NCBI RefSeq assembly: GCF_003344535.1
Contig: NZ_QPKS01000002.1
Span: 186,001 to 250,000 of the forward strand
From: Exiguobacterium flavidum
GTDB taxonomy: Bacteria > Bacillota > Bacilli > Exiguobacteriales > Exiguobacteriaceae
Length of the DNA: 64,000 nucleotides
Direction: 5' to 3'
Shown: piece by piece, positions 53,286 through 62,554 of the stretch
Layout of the letters: every line of letters starts with the position of its first letter
Numbering within the stretch: position 1 is the stretch's first letter
Program-made: the position numbers and the translations under genes
The notes under the pieces: model-generated
Seen by the model: only the letters and a program-made list of their open reading frames with translations
What the model was told of the DNA's origin: nothing
Database searches by the model: none

Positions 53286-53314
53286 ACAAAAAAAGACGCG
53301 ATTCGCATCGCGTC
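53286..53314 (-). terminator. Terminator of ytzE
   Basis: On the minus strand, GACGCGAT pairs perfectly with ATCGCGTC and is followed by seven T residues. Confidence 0.85.
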
Positions 53315-53348
53315 GTACGATATCATATGCAGTTTCGAAACAAATACT

Positions 53349-53567
53349 TCATCCAGCCCGTTGTTTTTTCTTGATCGGTGCCCATGTCCCGCGAGAAGGA
53401 CTCTCGACGAGATTGTTGTACTCGAGCACATTCAGATCGCGTTGCACCGTTCTCGATGTGATGCCAAACTCTTCAACTAGCTGTGACGTCGTCGTAGTCC
53501 CATTCTCGTTGATGAACAAGTAAATGGATTTGATGCGCGTCAACATACGGTCTGTAGAAGCTTTCAT
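53349..53567 (-). CDS. ytzE: YtzE-like small DeoR-type helix-turn-helix protein
   Basis: A 72-residue protein consisting almost only of a DeoR-type winged helix: IKSIYLFINENGTTTTSQLVEEFGITSRTVQRDLNVLE with the wing residues NNLVESPSRGTW. The sugar-binding domain of full DeoR regulators is absent, as in B. subtilis YtzE (same length). It probably binds DNA as a dimer; targets are not known. GGGGGAGTGG precedes ATG 53567. It diverges from pepV across an AT-rich region with a palindrome. Confidence 0.85.
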   Translation of the reverse strand: MKASTDRMLTRIKSIYLFINENGTTTTSQLVEEFGITSRTVQRDLNVLEYNNLVESPSRGTWAPIKKKQRAG

Positions 53568-53871
53568 TGGTTAACCACTCCCCCAATGGATAGAATCGAA
53601 AATCTAAAACTTCGGGTGTCTAAGAAATGGAAATCAAGTTGTTTCGCCTTTAGTATAACTCTTTTCATATAGAAATCAAGTGTTTTGCCCGAACGTTTAT
53701 GTAAAAAAATGATAAAATTATGATTAATGGACGAATTTTAATGTTATATTCACTGATCAATGTTCGTTAATAAACGAAAAGAGAGATTATATATAATAAA
53801 TCGTTCGTCATTCCTATTTTTTCGCTATATACTAATGAAGAAACCGACTATCGTGTAAGGGAGAGAATCGA
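53568..53871. other. AT-rich divergent promoter region ytzE/pepV
   Basis: About 304 bases with no gene. It contains a 16-base palindrome TTCGTT-aata-AACGAA (53763-53778) and several -10-like sequences, including TATACT before pepV. The palindrome is a plausible operator, but no binding protein can be assigned. Confidence 0.4.
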
Positions 53872-55269
53872 ATGGTCAATTGGAAACAAGAAGTGGAAGA
53901 GCGTCGCGACGCGATGCTTGAGGACCTGAAAGCGTTGCTTCGCATTCCGAGCGTATTGAACGAGAGCGAAGCGCGCGAAGGAGCGCCGTTTGGTGAAGAA
54001 GTGAAGCTCGCTCTCGACTGGATGCTCGCGACAGGGGAACGCGACGGATTCAAGACGAAGGATGTTGACGGCTATGCCGGGCACCTCGAATACGGTGAAG
54101 GAGAGGAACTGCTCGGCATCCTTTGTCACCTCGACGTCGTACCGCCTGGAGGCGATGACTGGACATACGGTCCGTTCAACCCGACTCTCGTAGACGGAAA
54201 GCTTTACGCGCGCGGTGCCATCGATGACAAAGGACCGACGATCGCTGCCTATTACGCCCTTAAAATCGTCAAGGAGCTCGGTTTGCCGATTTCAAAGCGT
54301 ATCCGATTGATTGCAGGGTGTGACGAGGAGAGTGAATGGCGTTGCGTCAAGCATTACTTCAAGACGGAGGAGATGCCGACGTTCGGATTCGCACCGGACG
54401 CTGACTTCCCGATCATCAATGCGGAGAAGGGACTGTACGATGGCGTGCTCGTCCAAGGAAAGCCTGCGAAAATGCCGGATACGGTCTTCCATCTCGTCTC
54501 GTTCGAAGGCGGGGAGCGACCGAACATGGTCCCGGCGTTTGCGAAAGCGGTCGTCAAGGTGTTCGAGGAGACGGACGTCGAACCGAAGTTCCACGCCTTC
54601 CTCGCAGAGCGGAATCTGACGGGTGTCGTCAAATCGACGGAGCACGGACTCGAGTTCGAGGTGTTCGGAGTCGCGGCGCACGCGATGGAACCGAACAAAG
54701 GAATAAATGCCGCGCTTTATCTCGCCATCTTCCTGAAGACGCTCCACCTCGATTACAATGGAAAACAATATATCGACATGGTGACGCACCTGTTCCGCGA
54801 TTCGCGCGGTGTCGCAATCGGAATCGAGGCTTCTGACGAGACGGGCGACCTGACAGTGAACGGCGGCGTGTTCCATTATGCGGAAGGTCGCGGTACGGCA
54901 TCAATGAACATTCGTTATCCATATACCGCTGATTTCACGGAGCGCCTGCAGATGATCCGTGAAGCCGCTGCTGCGTACGGTTTCGAATTGAAGGACCGGA
55001 CGCATATGCGGCCACACCACGTCGATCCGAACCATGAGCTGATCAAGACGCTCAGCCGTGTCTATGAGAAGCACACGGGTGATACGGCTGATTTGATCGC
55101 TATCGGCGGCGGGACGTATGCACGTTCTCTGACGGCCGGCGTCGCCTTCGGTCCTGTCTTCCCGGGCGGACCGGAAGTTGCTCACCAGGTCGACGAGTAT
55201 GTCGACTTCGACGAGTTGCTCGAAGCTGTCGCGATTTACGCGGAGGCAATCTACGAACTAGCGAAATGA
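53872..55269 (+). CDS. pepV: PepV-type dipeptidase (M20 family)
   Basis: A 465-residue metallopeptidase. The two-zinc site is visible as CHLDVVPPG (His, Asp), GAIDDKGPT, DEESEW (catalytic Glu) and the later metal-binding segments, while HAMEPNKGINA lies in the lid domain. The length and lid fit PepV-like dipeptidases, which cleave dipeptides with hydrophobic or beta-alanyl residues. In B. subtilis it corresponds to YtjP. AGGGAGAGAATCG precedes ATG 53872. Confidence 0.93.
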   Translation: MVNWKQEVEERRDAMLEDLKALLRIPSVLNESEAREGAPFGEEVKLALDWMLATGERDGFKTKDVDGYAGHLEYGEGEELLGILCHLDVVPPGGDDWTYGPFNPTLVDGKLYARGAIDDKGPTIAAYYALKIVKELGLPISKRIRLIAGCDEESEWRCVKHYFKTEEMPTFGFAPDADFPIINAEKGLYDGVLVQGKPAKMPDTVFHLVSFEGGERPNMVPAFAKAVVKVFEETDVEPKFHAFLAERNLTGVVKSTEHGLEFEVFGVAAHAMEPNKGINAALYLAIFLKTLHLDYNGKQYIDMVTHLFRDSRGVAIGIEASDETGDLTVNGGVFHYAEGRGTASMNIRYPYTADFTERLQMIREAAAAYGFELKDRTHMRPHHVDPNHELIKTLSRVYEKHTGDTADLIAIGGGTYARSLTAGVAFGPVFPGGPEVAHQVDEYVDFDELLEAVAIYAEAIYELAK

Positions 55270-55276
55270 TGTGCGT

Positions 55277-55307
55277 CATACCCCGGGGCTGCGGCTTACG
55301 GGGTATG
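55277..55307 (+). terminator. Hairpin after pepV
   Basis: Perfect 9-bp stem CATACCCCG / CGGGGTATG with a 13-base loop. It lacks a U-run, so it may be a weak terminator or a 3' stabiliser, allowing some read-through into the transporter gene. Confidence 0.5.
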
Positions 55308-55327
55308 CGTTTGAAAGGAAGAGTACA

Positions 55328-56467
55328 TTGGTCAACCGACAAAAATACAGTTACCAGGCGTTATATTTCTTCATCTTCTTCGCGCAGGGGGCATTGATCC
55401 CGTACCTTGCGCTCTATTTCTCACAGGATGCATTCGGCTTGAGCGCGTCGGAGGTCGGGACGATCGTCGCGACCGGTCCGATCCTCTCGATCCTTCTTCA
55501 GCCTGTCTGGGGAATGTTCGCTGACAAATTCGGACGTCCGAAACGTCTGCTCATGATAGCGCTGCTTGGAGCAGCCGTCTTTACGCTCAGCTACCTCCTG
55601 ACCTCGGTCTACTTGTTGCTGCTTCTCATTTCGTGCCTCTGGGCGCTGTTCCAATGTGCCCACATCCCGCTCGTCGATACGCTCGCGATTCAGTTCACGC
55701 AGCGTAAGGGAATCGATTACGGTCTGCTCCGCCTGTTCGGCTCAGCGGGTTTTGCTGTCGCGACCCTCGCCCTCGGACGCCTGATGGACTACGGGTATGA
55801 GAGCATCTTCTATGCGAGTGGAGCGGCTCTCCTTCTCGCCTTCGCCGTCTCGTTCCTGCTCGTCGATCATGCTCCGGACCACGAAGCGGAAAAGGCACCG
55901 ATCGGCAGTCTGTTCAAGAACGGGCGATTCCTGCTGTTTCTGATTGCCGGAATCCTTGTCTTCGGCCCGATCTTCGGCAACAACTATTACTTCGGCAGCT
56001 ACGTCACGAGCCGCGGCGAGACGACGGCGTTCGTCGGCACACTGTTCTTCGTCGCTGTCCTTTGTGAAATCCCGTTAATGCGGATAGCGAGCGCGCTGCT
56101 GTTGCGATTCGGGGCGATTCCGGTCCTGTTCGCGGTTTCGCTTCTGTCGGCCGTCCGGACCGGATTGCTCGCTCTTGAACCGGTGATGTGGTCGATGTGG
56201 ATTTTAGCTGCGCTGCAAGGCGTCATCGTCGGTCTGCTCATCCCGGTCGCCTTGCAATACGTTCGTTCGCTCGTTCATCCGTCGACGATCGGGACTGCTG
56301 TAAGTACGTACATGGCAGCGACGACGGGACTCGCGACGGCCCTGTTCAACCTGATGAGCGGCATTGTGCTTGACCAAAGCTCCATCTTTGCCGTGTTCTG
56401 GGTATATACAATATGTAGTGTCATCGGTTCGTTCCTCTTCCTCGCGAGCGGCCGAAACAAGGAGTGA
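55328..56467 (+). CDS. MFS transporter, LacY/nucleoside-type (MFS_1-like)
   Basis: A 379-residue, 12-helix transporter. The N-terminal QALYFFIFFAQGALIPYLALYF and the loop MFADKFGRPKR between helices 2 and 3 are typical of the MFS_1-like group related to phenylpropionate and lactose permeases. The substrate is unknown. TTG 55328 is selected by the AAAGGAAGAG site; the upstream frame to 55271 would pass through the pepV hairpin. The stop lies five bases before the thpR start, and GGAG for thpR lies in its 3' end. Confidence 0.84.
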   Translation: MVNRQKYSYQALYFFIFFAQGALIPYLALYFSQDAFGLSASEVGTIVATGPILSILLQPVWGMFADKFGRPKRLLMIALLGAAVFTLSYLLTSVYLLLLLISCLWALFQCAHIPLVDTLAIQFTQRKGIDYGLLRLFGSAGFAVATLALGRLMDYGYESIFYASGAALLLAFAVSFLLVDHAPDHEAEKAPIGSLFKNGRFLLFLIAGILVFGPIFGNNYYFGSYVTSRGETTAFVGTLFFVAVLCEIPLMRIASALLLRFGAIPVLFAVSLLSAVRTGLLALEPVMWSMWILAALQGVIVGLLIPVALQYVRSLVHPSTIGTAVSTYMAATTGLATALFNLMSGIVLDQSSIFAVFWVYTICSVIGSFLFLASGRNKE

Positions 56468-56472
56468 TCAAG

Positions 56473-56997
56473 ATGGGACGCCATTATTTCATCGCGTTGC
56501 CGATGCATGACGACCGGATCGCGGAAACAGTGAAGGCGATCCCGCTGACGGCACACTATAAGAATGTTTATGGAACGGAGGACTATCATCTGACGCTTCG
56601 CTTCCTCGGTGAGGTGGGAGAGGAAGAGTTGGCGAATTGGAAGGTACGGATCAAGATGGTCGCTGAGGAATTCGTTCCGTTTAAGATTGAATTATCCGAG
56701 ACCGTTCTGTTCGGTGTGAAGGAACGGCCGCGTGTTTTCGCTTTCGGTCCGAAAGTGAATGAGGAGTTGAACCGGATTGCACTGCCTTTTCAGGAAGAAG
56801 GGAGAAGGGGGTTCGTCCCGCATGTGACGCTCGCGAAGAAATGGCGGCAAGGGGCGGGCCCTCTCGTCGAATTGGCGCCCTTTTCGATACCGGTCGCGAT
56901 CGAGGAGATCATCCTGTATGAAATACGTCCGGGCGAGACGCCGCGTTATGTCAAGCGCTTGCGGTGTCCGCTCGGGCGAGTGGAGGAAACGAGGTGA
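56473..56997 (+). CDS. thpR: RNA 2',3'-cyclic phosphodiesterase
   Basis: A 174-residue member of the 2H phosphoesterase superfamily. Both HxT motifs are present: HLTLRFLG near residue 39 and HVTLAKKW near residue 115. ThpR opens 2',3'-cyclic ends of RNA and may take part in tRNA processing or repair. ATG 56473 is eight bases after AAGGAG. It is followed four bases later by the YtlQ-like gene, matching the B. subtilis order ytlP-ytlQ. Confidence 0.9.
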   Translation: MGRHYFIALPMHDDRIAETVKAIPLTAHYKNVYGTEDYHLTLRFLGEVGEEELANWKVRIKMVAEEFVPFKIELSETVLFGVKERPRVFAFGPKVNEELNRIALPFQEEGRRGFVPHVTLAKKWRQGAGPLVELAPFSIPVAIEEIILYEIRPGETPRYVKRLRCPLGRVEETR

Positions 56998-57001
56998 GGA
57001 C

Positions 57002-57874
57002 ATGTCTCAATTGATGAAGCTGTATGATTTGCAAAGCCGCTACGAGCGAGGTGTCCTCGAGATGTCGAAGCGGTACTTGGAACAGACGGAGGCGGATTAT
57101 CGTTCCGTTTATAAGAAATGGGAAGAGGGAGAGCTGTTTCCAGGTGAGACGATCGTCCGCAAAAAGCCATGGTGGCGCATGTTCGCTCGAAGCGAGACGA
57201 TCGAACTTCCGGGGAAGCAACTCTCGCGTCCCGCTTTTTTGAAGTGGTATGCGAAGCGGCTTGAGATGCATAAACTGCTCTACGCGGCAGGTGGTGCGCG
57301 GGAGGATGAGGTATGGAGATTGTCATACCGGCGCCAGCTCGATTTCTATTTGATGCTCCATCAGCTGAATGACCATTACGGATTATTCTATCGTCCGGTC
57401 GCCCAGTATCAGCAGGGCGAGGTCGAACTCGGCTCGTTCGTCGTCGGGCCGACAGCGATTCATCTGATCGCCTGGCTCGACGGGGAGGAGAGCATCTATC
57501 ACGTCTCGCCTGCGAAGAAGTGGATGGAGCAGCCGTTCAAAGGGGAGACGCGGCAGGTGCTCAGCCCGTTGATCGACTTGAAGCGGACGGAGGATATGCT
57601 GAAGCATCTTCTCGCCGGTGAAAGTGATCTTCCGGTCGAACGGATCATCGTGGCCTCAAAAGGATATTTCGATCATGTACCGAAGGACGCGACTTCCACG
57701 TACGTAAACAAAATCGACTTTCAAGCGTGGATCAAACGAATGAATGACCTGGCTCCGCATACGAAAGCGCAGCAGGCACGCATATGTGACCGCCTGCTTG
57801 AACGGATGGCTTCGGTCACGTTCGCGCAGGCGATCGAACGACAGGAAGAGACATTCGAAACCGCGGAAGAATGA
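57002..57874 (+). CDS. ytlQ: YtlQ-like protein of unknown function
   Basis: A 290-residue, charged, soluble protein. The N-terminal 50 residues are helical (YDLQSRYERGVLEMSKRYLEQ), then a basic linker with WWRMFARS. Residues ~135-200 contain GSFVVGPTAIHLIAWLDGEE and TRQVLSPLIDLKRTEDML, a pattern loosely like the NERD domain, but key residues are not convincing. It probably corresponds to YtlQ, next to thpR in B. subtilis; no function is claimed. The start lies four bases after thpR. Confidence 0.7.
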   Translation: MSQLMKLYDLQSRYERGVLEMSKRYLEQTEADYRSVYKKWEEGELFPGETIVRKKPWWRMFARSETIELPGKQLSRPAFLKWYAKRLEMHKLLYAAGGAREDEVWRLSYRRQLDFYLMLHQLNDHYGLFYRPVAQYQQGEVELGSFVVGPTAIHLIAWLDGEESIYHVSPAKKWMEQPFKGETRQVLSPLIDLKRTEDMLKHLLAGESDLPVERIIVASKGYFDHVPKDATSTYVNKIDFQAWIKRMNDLAPHTKAQQARICDRLLERMASVTFAQAIERQEETFETAEE

Positions 57875-57904
57875 ATGGAGAAGGCGAGAGGAGGACCGAC
57901 TGAA

Positions 57905-60064
57905 ATGCATTCATTTCATACGACAGAGATTCATCACAGCATCATCAGCGCCCGCTTTGCGACGTTCGAGTCGATTCTGCTCGAAGTAAGGGCAGGTTTC
58001 GATTTGAGTGCGCTCCAGTTGTACAGGGACGAGCGTCCGCAACCGTTCCAGGTCGGGCATTTCGACTGGATCGAGGAAGGGAACCTTCGCGTGACGCTCC
58101 ATCTCGAACATCCAGCTGACTTGACTAACGTCTACCGGGTGGTCGATCAGAGCGGTCAGGGTCTCGTCGTCGTGCCGGCTGAAATCATGCAGACAAGTCT
58201 GTTCGACAGTCTGTACAGTTATGAAGGTCCTCTCGGCCTCGTCTTCTCCGTCAAGACGATTGACTGCTTCGTCTGGTCCCCTGTCGCCCACACGATCGAG
58301 CTCGTCCTATACACGGAACGCGGGGAGGAACTCACCGCGCTTACGATGGAGCGCGAGGAACGAGGCGTGTGGCATGTCCAGATCGCCCGGGAAACGCTGT
58401 TTTACCGCTACCGGGTCGCGACGTGGGCCGGATGTTTCGAGGTGGTCGATCCGTACGCGAAGGCGGTGAGTGCGAACGGGGAATACGGTGTCCTCCTGGA
58501 CGTGGAGGGATTGATCGCGGCACGTCACGCGCCTCCGGCTAAACGACCGGTCCTCGTCAAGCCGACCGATGCCGTCATCTATGAGGCGAACATCCGCGAC
58601 CTGACGATCGATCCGTCCTCCGGTTCAAGTCATCCGGGTGAGTATCGGGGTGTCTTTGAGAAGGGGACACGTTCCCCGAACGATCATCCGACGGGGCTCG
58701 ACTACTTGATCGACCTCGGGATCACTCATCTCCAGCTGCTTCCTGTCCATGATTTCGGAACGACGGAAGAGATATCGCGTTCCCCTTATAACTGGGGGTA
58801 TGACCCGGTGAACTGGTTCGCACTGGAGGGGAGCTATGCGAGTGACGCGACGGACCCGGCTGCCCGCGTGATCGAATATGCCGATCTGATCGAAGAGCTC
58901 CATAAATCCGGAATTCGTGTCACGTTCGACGTCGTGATGAACCATGTTCATCTCCGCGATGAGTCCGCGCTCAACCGCCTTGTCCCGCACTATTACTTTC
59001 GCAAGGAGCTCGACGGCTCTTACTCGAACGGTACGGGGGTCGGCAATGACACGGCATCCGAGCGCTTCATGATGCGGAGGTTGATCGTCGACTGCCTGAC
59101 GTTCTATGCGCGGGTTTACCGGGTCGACGCCTTCCGCTTCGATTTGATGGGAATCCATGATATCGAGACGATGACCGCCGTCCGCTCCGCACTCGACGCA
59201 ATCGATCCGTCCATCCTCATCTATGGGGAGGGATGGGATCTTGCGACGCCGCTTCCGGCGCGTGAGAAGGCGATCAGCCAGTGGGCTGCCCGGATGCCTG
59301 GAATCGGACACTTCAACGACGTGTTTCGTGATGCTCTGAAAGGGTCGACCTTCAATGAACATGACCGGGGATTCGCTCTCGGAGATATCTGGAAGGCGGC
59401 AGACGTCCGTTCTGCTCTTCCGGGCAGCGTGACGATTCCAGACGAGACGATCGGACGTTTTCCGGAGCCGAGCTACTCGATCAACTATGTCGAGGCGCAC
59501 GACAACCATACGTTGGCCGATAAAATCGCCCTGGCCGTCCCGGAGGCCTCGGAAGACGAACGCAGGCAGATGGGGCGTTTCGCGCAGGCGATCGCCCTGC
59601 TCGCGGAAGGAATTCCATTCCTCCACGCCGGTCAGGAATTTGGACGGACCAAGCAGGGCGTCGAGAACAGCTACAATGCGCCGGATGAAATCAACCGGAT
59701 GGATTGGCTGCTTCGCGATGCTCGGCTCGCTGACGTCGCCTACGTCAAGGGGCTGATTCAGATACGCAGGATGCATTCCTCATTCCGCTATCATCGGCGC
59801 AATCAAGTACAAGCCTTGTTCCGCTTCCTGCCGACGGGAAATCACGGCGTCATCGCCTACGAGGTCGATGCGACCCATTCTTACGATGCCTGGCAGCGGG
59901 TGATCGTCGTCCATAACTCGACCCGGGAAACCTATGAACTCGATCTGCCGCATGGCCGGTTCAACGTGTACGCGATGGGAGACCAGGCATCGCCGGAGCC
60001 GATCGAAAAAGGAGTGTCCTGCCTCGTCGTACATCCGTTGTCAACGACGATCGGGGCGTGTTAA
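57905..60064 (+). CDS. amyX: Type I pullulanase
   Basis: A 719-residue GH13_14 enzyme without a signal peptide. N-terminal carbohydrate/CBM48-like domains precede the (beta/alpha)8 barrel. It has the pullulanase hallmark YNWGYDP near residue 300, the nucleophile Asp in RVDAFRFDLMG, the acid Glu in YGEGWD, and the stabilising Asp in EAHDNH. It hydrolyses alpha-1,6 links in pullulan or glycogen-derived dextrins, probably in the cytosol. ATG 57905 is spaced from GAGAGGAGG; the upstream ATG 57875 has no comparable site. Confidence 0.93.
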   Translation: MHSFHTTEIHHSIISARFATFESILLEVRAGFDLSALQLYRDERPQPFQVGHFDWIEEGNLRVTLHLEHPADLTNVYRVVDQSGQGLVVVPAEIMQTSLFDSLYSYEGPLGLVFSVKTIDCFVWSPVAHTIELVLYTERGEELTALTMEREERGVWHVQIARETLFYRYRVATWAGCFEVVDPYAKAVSANGEYGVLLDVEGLIAARHAPPAKRPVLVKPTDAVIYEANIRDLTIDPSSGSSHPGEYRGVFEKGTRSPNDHPTGLDYLIDLGITHLQLLPVHDFGTTEEISRSPYNWGYDPVNWFALEGSYASDATDPAARVIEYADLIEELHKSGIRVTFDVVMNHVHLRDESALNRLVPHYYFRKELDGSYSNGTGVGNDTASERFMMRRLIVDCLTFYARVYRVDAFRFDLMGIHDIETMTAVRSALDAIDPSILIYGEGWDLATPLPAREKAISQWAARMPGIGHFNDVFRDALKGSTFNEHDRGFALGDIWKAADVRSALPGSVTIPDETIGRFPEPSYSINYVEAHDNHTLADKIALAVPEASEDERRQMGRFAQAIALLAEGIPFLHAGQEFGRTKQGVENSYNAPDEINRMDWLLRDARLADVAYVKGLIQIRRMHSSFRYHRRNQVQALFRFLPTGNHGVIAYEVDATHSYDAWQRVIVVHNSTRETYELDLPHGRFNVYAMGDQASPEPIEKGVSCLVVHPLSTTIGAC

Positions 60065-60111
60065 GATAACTATTGTGCCTTTAGGCAAATCTATTAAAGA
60101 GTTGAGCGGAT

Positions 60112-60909
60112 ATGATGGAACAATTAGATATTCTGGATGTGCTCGGAGAAGGATGGTCCATCACGCCCGCAGGTGGCATCACCGGGGAGGCGTACATCGC
60201 TTCGACCGGGCAGTCAAAACTATTCTTGAAACGAAACTCCTCGCCGTTCCTTGCGATCCTATCCGCTGACGGCATCGTCCCGAAGCTGTTGTGGACGAAA
60301 CGGATTTACAGTGGTGACGTCATTAGTGCCCAGCAGTTCATCGAAGGGGATGAGCTGGATCCGACGGCGATGGAGCGCCCGGAAGTGGCGAAGCTGTTAG
60401 GAAAGATTCATGATTCGAAGGAACTGCTTTTCATGCTCCAGCAACTCGATCAACGACCGATCGAGCCGGACGAACTCCTTCGGCAATGTAAGATATACTT
60501 CCAGCCGAGCGGACTTGCGCGGGCGGATTTGGTAGAGGAAGCGATTGCTTTTCTTGAACGGCAACTGCCGGCCGTACGCTCGGAGGAACAAGTGGTCTGT
60601 CATTCTGACCTGAACCATAACAACTGGCTGATCGGTGCGGATGGGCACCTCTATTTGAACGACTGGGATGACGCGATCATCGCGGACCGTGCCTATGATC
60701 TCGGCATGATGCTTTACAGCTATGTCGATGAGGCGCTCTGGCCGGAATGGTTCGAGCAGTACGGACATCCGCTGACGCTTGACCTCAAGCGCCGCATGCA
60801 CTGGTATGTCGTGGCTCAGGCCGTATTATCGATTTACTGGTATGAGGACTATGACCATCCGGACCGGATGGACAGCTATCTGTTCCTGGAGCAGCTGCTT
60901 GAATCCTGA
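60112..60909 (+). CDS. ytmP: YtmP-like phosphotransferase (aminoglycoside/choline kinase fold)
   Basis: A 265-residue kinase-fold protein. The catalytic loop is HSDLNHNNWL near residue 165 and the metal-binding segment is LNDWDDAIIADRAYDLG, the Brenner motif and DFG-equivalent of the APH family. The N-lobe lysine is in LFLKRNSS. The neighbourhood (pullulanase, trmB) matches YtmP of B. subtilis, whose substrate is not established. It is unlikely to be a dedicated antibiotic-resistance gene. The start is ATG 60112 or 60115, with a poor ribosome site. Confidence 0.85.
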   Translation: MMEQLDILDVLGEGWSITPAGGITGEAYIASTGQSKLFLKRNSSPFLAILSADGIVPKLLWTKRIYSGDVISAQQFIEGDELDPTAMERPEVAKLLGKIHDSKELLFMLQQLDQRPIEPDELLRQCKIYFQPSGLARADLVEEAIAFLERQLPAVRSEEQVVCHSDLNHNNWLIGADGHLYLNDWDDAIIADRAYDLGMMLYSYVDEALWPEWFEQYGHPLTLDLKRRMHWYVVAQAVLSIYWYEDYDHPDRMDSYLFLEQLLES

Positions 60910-60915
60910 TCGACG

Positions 60916-60953
60916 AAAAAGCTCTCCGTTCCATATTGGAAGGAGAGCTTTTA
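60916..60953. terminator. Bidirectional terminator after ytmP
   Basis: AAAAAGCTCTCC pairs with GGAGAGCTTTT, with inner TTCC/GGAA. It can serve ytmP and the small minus-strand gene downstream. Confidence 0.82.
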
Positions 60954-60958
60954 GCTGT

Positions 60959-61066
60959 TCATTTTTCTTCTACGTCAATCTTGCCGACCGTCGCCCAGAC
61001 GAACAAGGCCGCGACGGCAACGAGGATGGTGAGGGGCGAAGCCCACATGATCAAGAAATGATCCAA
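60959..61066 (-). CDS. Small single-pass membrane protein, 35 residues
   Basis: A 35-codon ORF starting with TTG 61066 behind a strong AAAGGAGGTCATCCC site on the minus strand. The product reads MDHFLIMWASPLTILVAVAA with a continuing hydrophobic helix to about residue 28, then an acidic tail (DVEEK). A clear ribosome site, a membrane helix and a terminator six bases past its stop support a real gene. No family is recognised. It lies between ytmP and trmB and points toward ytmP. Confidence 0.62.
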   Translation of the reverse strand: MDHFLIMWASPLTILVAVAALFVWATVGKIDVEEK

Positions 61067-61240
61067 GGGATGACCTCCTTTTAGGTGGTATGCTTTATCA
61101 AAGTGTAATGGAATGCTCAATCTTTCTCAAGTGACGATGTTCTGAACTTTCTTGTCTGAACGAGAACTTCCTTCTTCTCTTTCCCCGAATCATGATACAA
61201 TGATGCGGGATTATTTTGAATTATGGAAAGGATGAACGAC

Positions 61241-61882
61241 ATGCGTTTACGTCACAAGCCATGGGCGCTTGATTATATGAAGGAGCACCCGTCAGCATAT
61301 GTCGCAGACCCGGCTGCGACGAAAGGAAAGTGGGCGGAGGAGTTCGGCAACGAGAACCCGCTCTACATCGAGGTAGGATCAGGAAAGGGCGCATTCATCA
61401 CGGGAATGGCGAAGCAACACCCGGATGTCAACTTCATCGCGATCGAACTGTTCGAGAGCGTAGCCGTCGCCATCGTTCAAAAGCTTGTCGAGCAACCGCA
61501 ACCGAACGTCCGTGTCCTGACAGTCGACGCGAAGGACCTTCGTGATTATTTCGAAAAGGGAGAGGTGACACGCCTCTACTTGAACTTCTCGGATCCTTGG
61601 CCGAAGACGCGTCACGCGAAGCGTCGTCTGACATACAAGACCTTCCTGTCGACGTACGAGGACATCCTGCCAAAGAACGGGCAGATCCACTTCAAGACGG
61701 ACAACCGAAAGCTGTTCGAATCGAGCTTGATGACGATGTCGAACTACGGCATGACGTTCGACTGGATGTCACTCGACCTGCACGCGAACGAACCGGAAGA
61801 CAACGTCCGGACTGAGTATGAGCAGCGTTTCTCCAGTATGGGACAGCCAATCTACCGGATGGAAGCGACGTTCCGAAACTGA
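61241..61882 (+). CDS. trmB: tRNA (guanine-N7)-methyltransferase
   Basis: A 213-residue SAM-dependent methyltransferase. Motif I is IEVGSGKGAFI, and the family-specific motif NFSDPWPKTRHAKRRL lies in the second half. It forms m7G46 in the variable loop of many tRNAs. It starts at ATG 61241, correctly spaced from AAAGGA, so the ATGs at 61223 and 61232 are rejected. No clear terminator follows before the next gene. Confidence 0.95.
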   Translation: MRLRHKPWALDYMKEHPSAYVADPAATKGKWAEEFGNENPLYIEVGSGKGAFITGMAKQHPDVNFIAIELFESVAVAIVQKLVEQPQPNVRVLTVDAKDLRDYFEKGEVTRLYLNFSDPWPKTRHAKRRLTYKTFLSTYEDILPKNGQIHFKTDNRKLFESSLMTMSNYGMTFDWMSLDLHANEPEDNVRTEYEQRFSSMGQPIYRMEATFRN

Positions 61883-61998
61883 TTTGGACAAAAAGTTTTC
61901 TTATTTTCCTAGTATTTCTTTCACACTTTTTTCTTATTAATTGGTACAATGTTGTTGACTGAAGAACTTGTACTTATAGGTAAAGGGGGAAATTGGGG

Positions 61999-62514
61999 AT
62001 GTGGCAAAAAGGCTTAGCACTCGTAACGGCACTATTCCTCGCGCTCGGTATCAGCAATACGGTACTGGCAGCGGTTGATACGTCTGACATGAAGAAGGCG
62101 CTCGACGAGGAGTTGCAAGGGTCGCATTACGACTACAAAAAAGGTTCGGTTGAACTGGAGAACGCGAAGACGTTCACTGGTGAAGAAGGAAACGAAATCA
62201 TCGGCGCGATCGCAGAACTCGATACGGTCCGCGACGGTATCTTCGTGACGGTCAAGCGTGAAATCCACTTCTACGACGCGACGAAGGGTGAAATGCTCTC
62301 GAACAACGATGTCGCGCAGGTGGAAGGCGTCAAGGAATACATCGATGCGAACGCGAACAACTTGAAGCAAAAAGTCGTCTACTGGCTTCCGATGCTTCTC
62401 ATGCTCCTGATCATCGCGATTCCGGCGGTCATCCTGTATGTCGTCGTACCGCGTCTGTACTCTACTTCAGATTACATGAACCCGATCTACGAGAAAAACA
62501 ACAACCCGCAATAA
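61999..62514 (+). CDS. Secreted or membrane-anchored protein of unknown function
   Basis: A 171-residue protein with an N-terminal signal peptide ending near LGISNTVLAAVD (cleavage after ~25), an acidic/lysine-rich extracytoplasmic domain (about 28-115), a C-terminal helix VYWLPMLLMLLIIAIPAVILYVV (~127-150) and a short cytoplasmic tail. The ectodomain contains TVKREIHFYDATKGE, with no assigned family. ATG 61999 is nine bases from AAGGGGG. The domain order suggests a type I membrane protein or envelope sensor, which is inference. Confidence 0.62.
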   Translation: MWQKGLALVTALFLALGISNTVLAAVDTSDMKKALDEELQGSHYDYKKGSVELENAKTFTGEEGNEIIGAIAELDTVRDGIFVTVKREIHFYDATKGEMLSNNDVAQVEGVKEYIDANANNLKQKVVYWLPMLLMLLIIAIPAVILYVVVPRLYSTSDYMNPIYEKNNNPQ

Positions 62515-62516
62515 GC

Positions 62517-62553
62517 AAAAGCCTAGTCCTCGTAATGAGGCTAGGCTTTTTTG
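62517..62553 (+). terminator. Terminator after the 61999 gene
   Basis: AAAAGCCTAGtCCTC pairs with GAGGcTAGGCTTTT and is followed by TT. Confidence 0.85.
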
Positions 62554-62554
62554 C

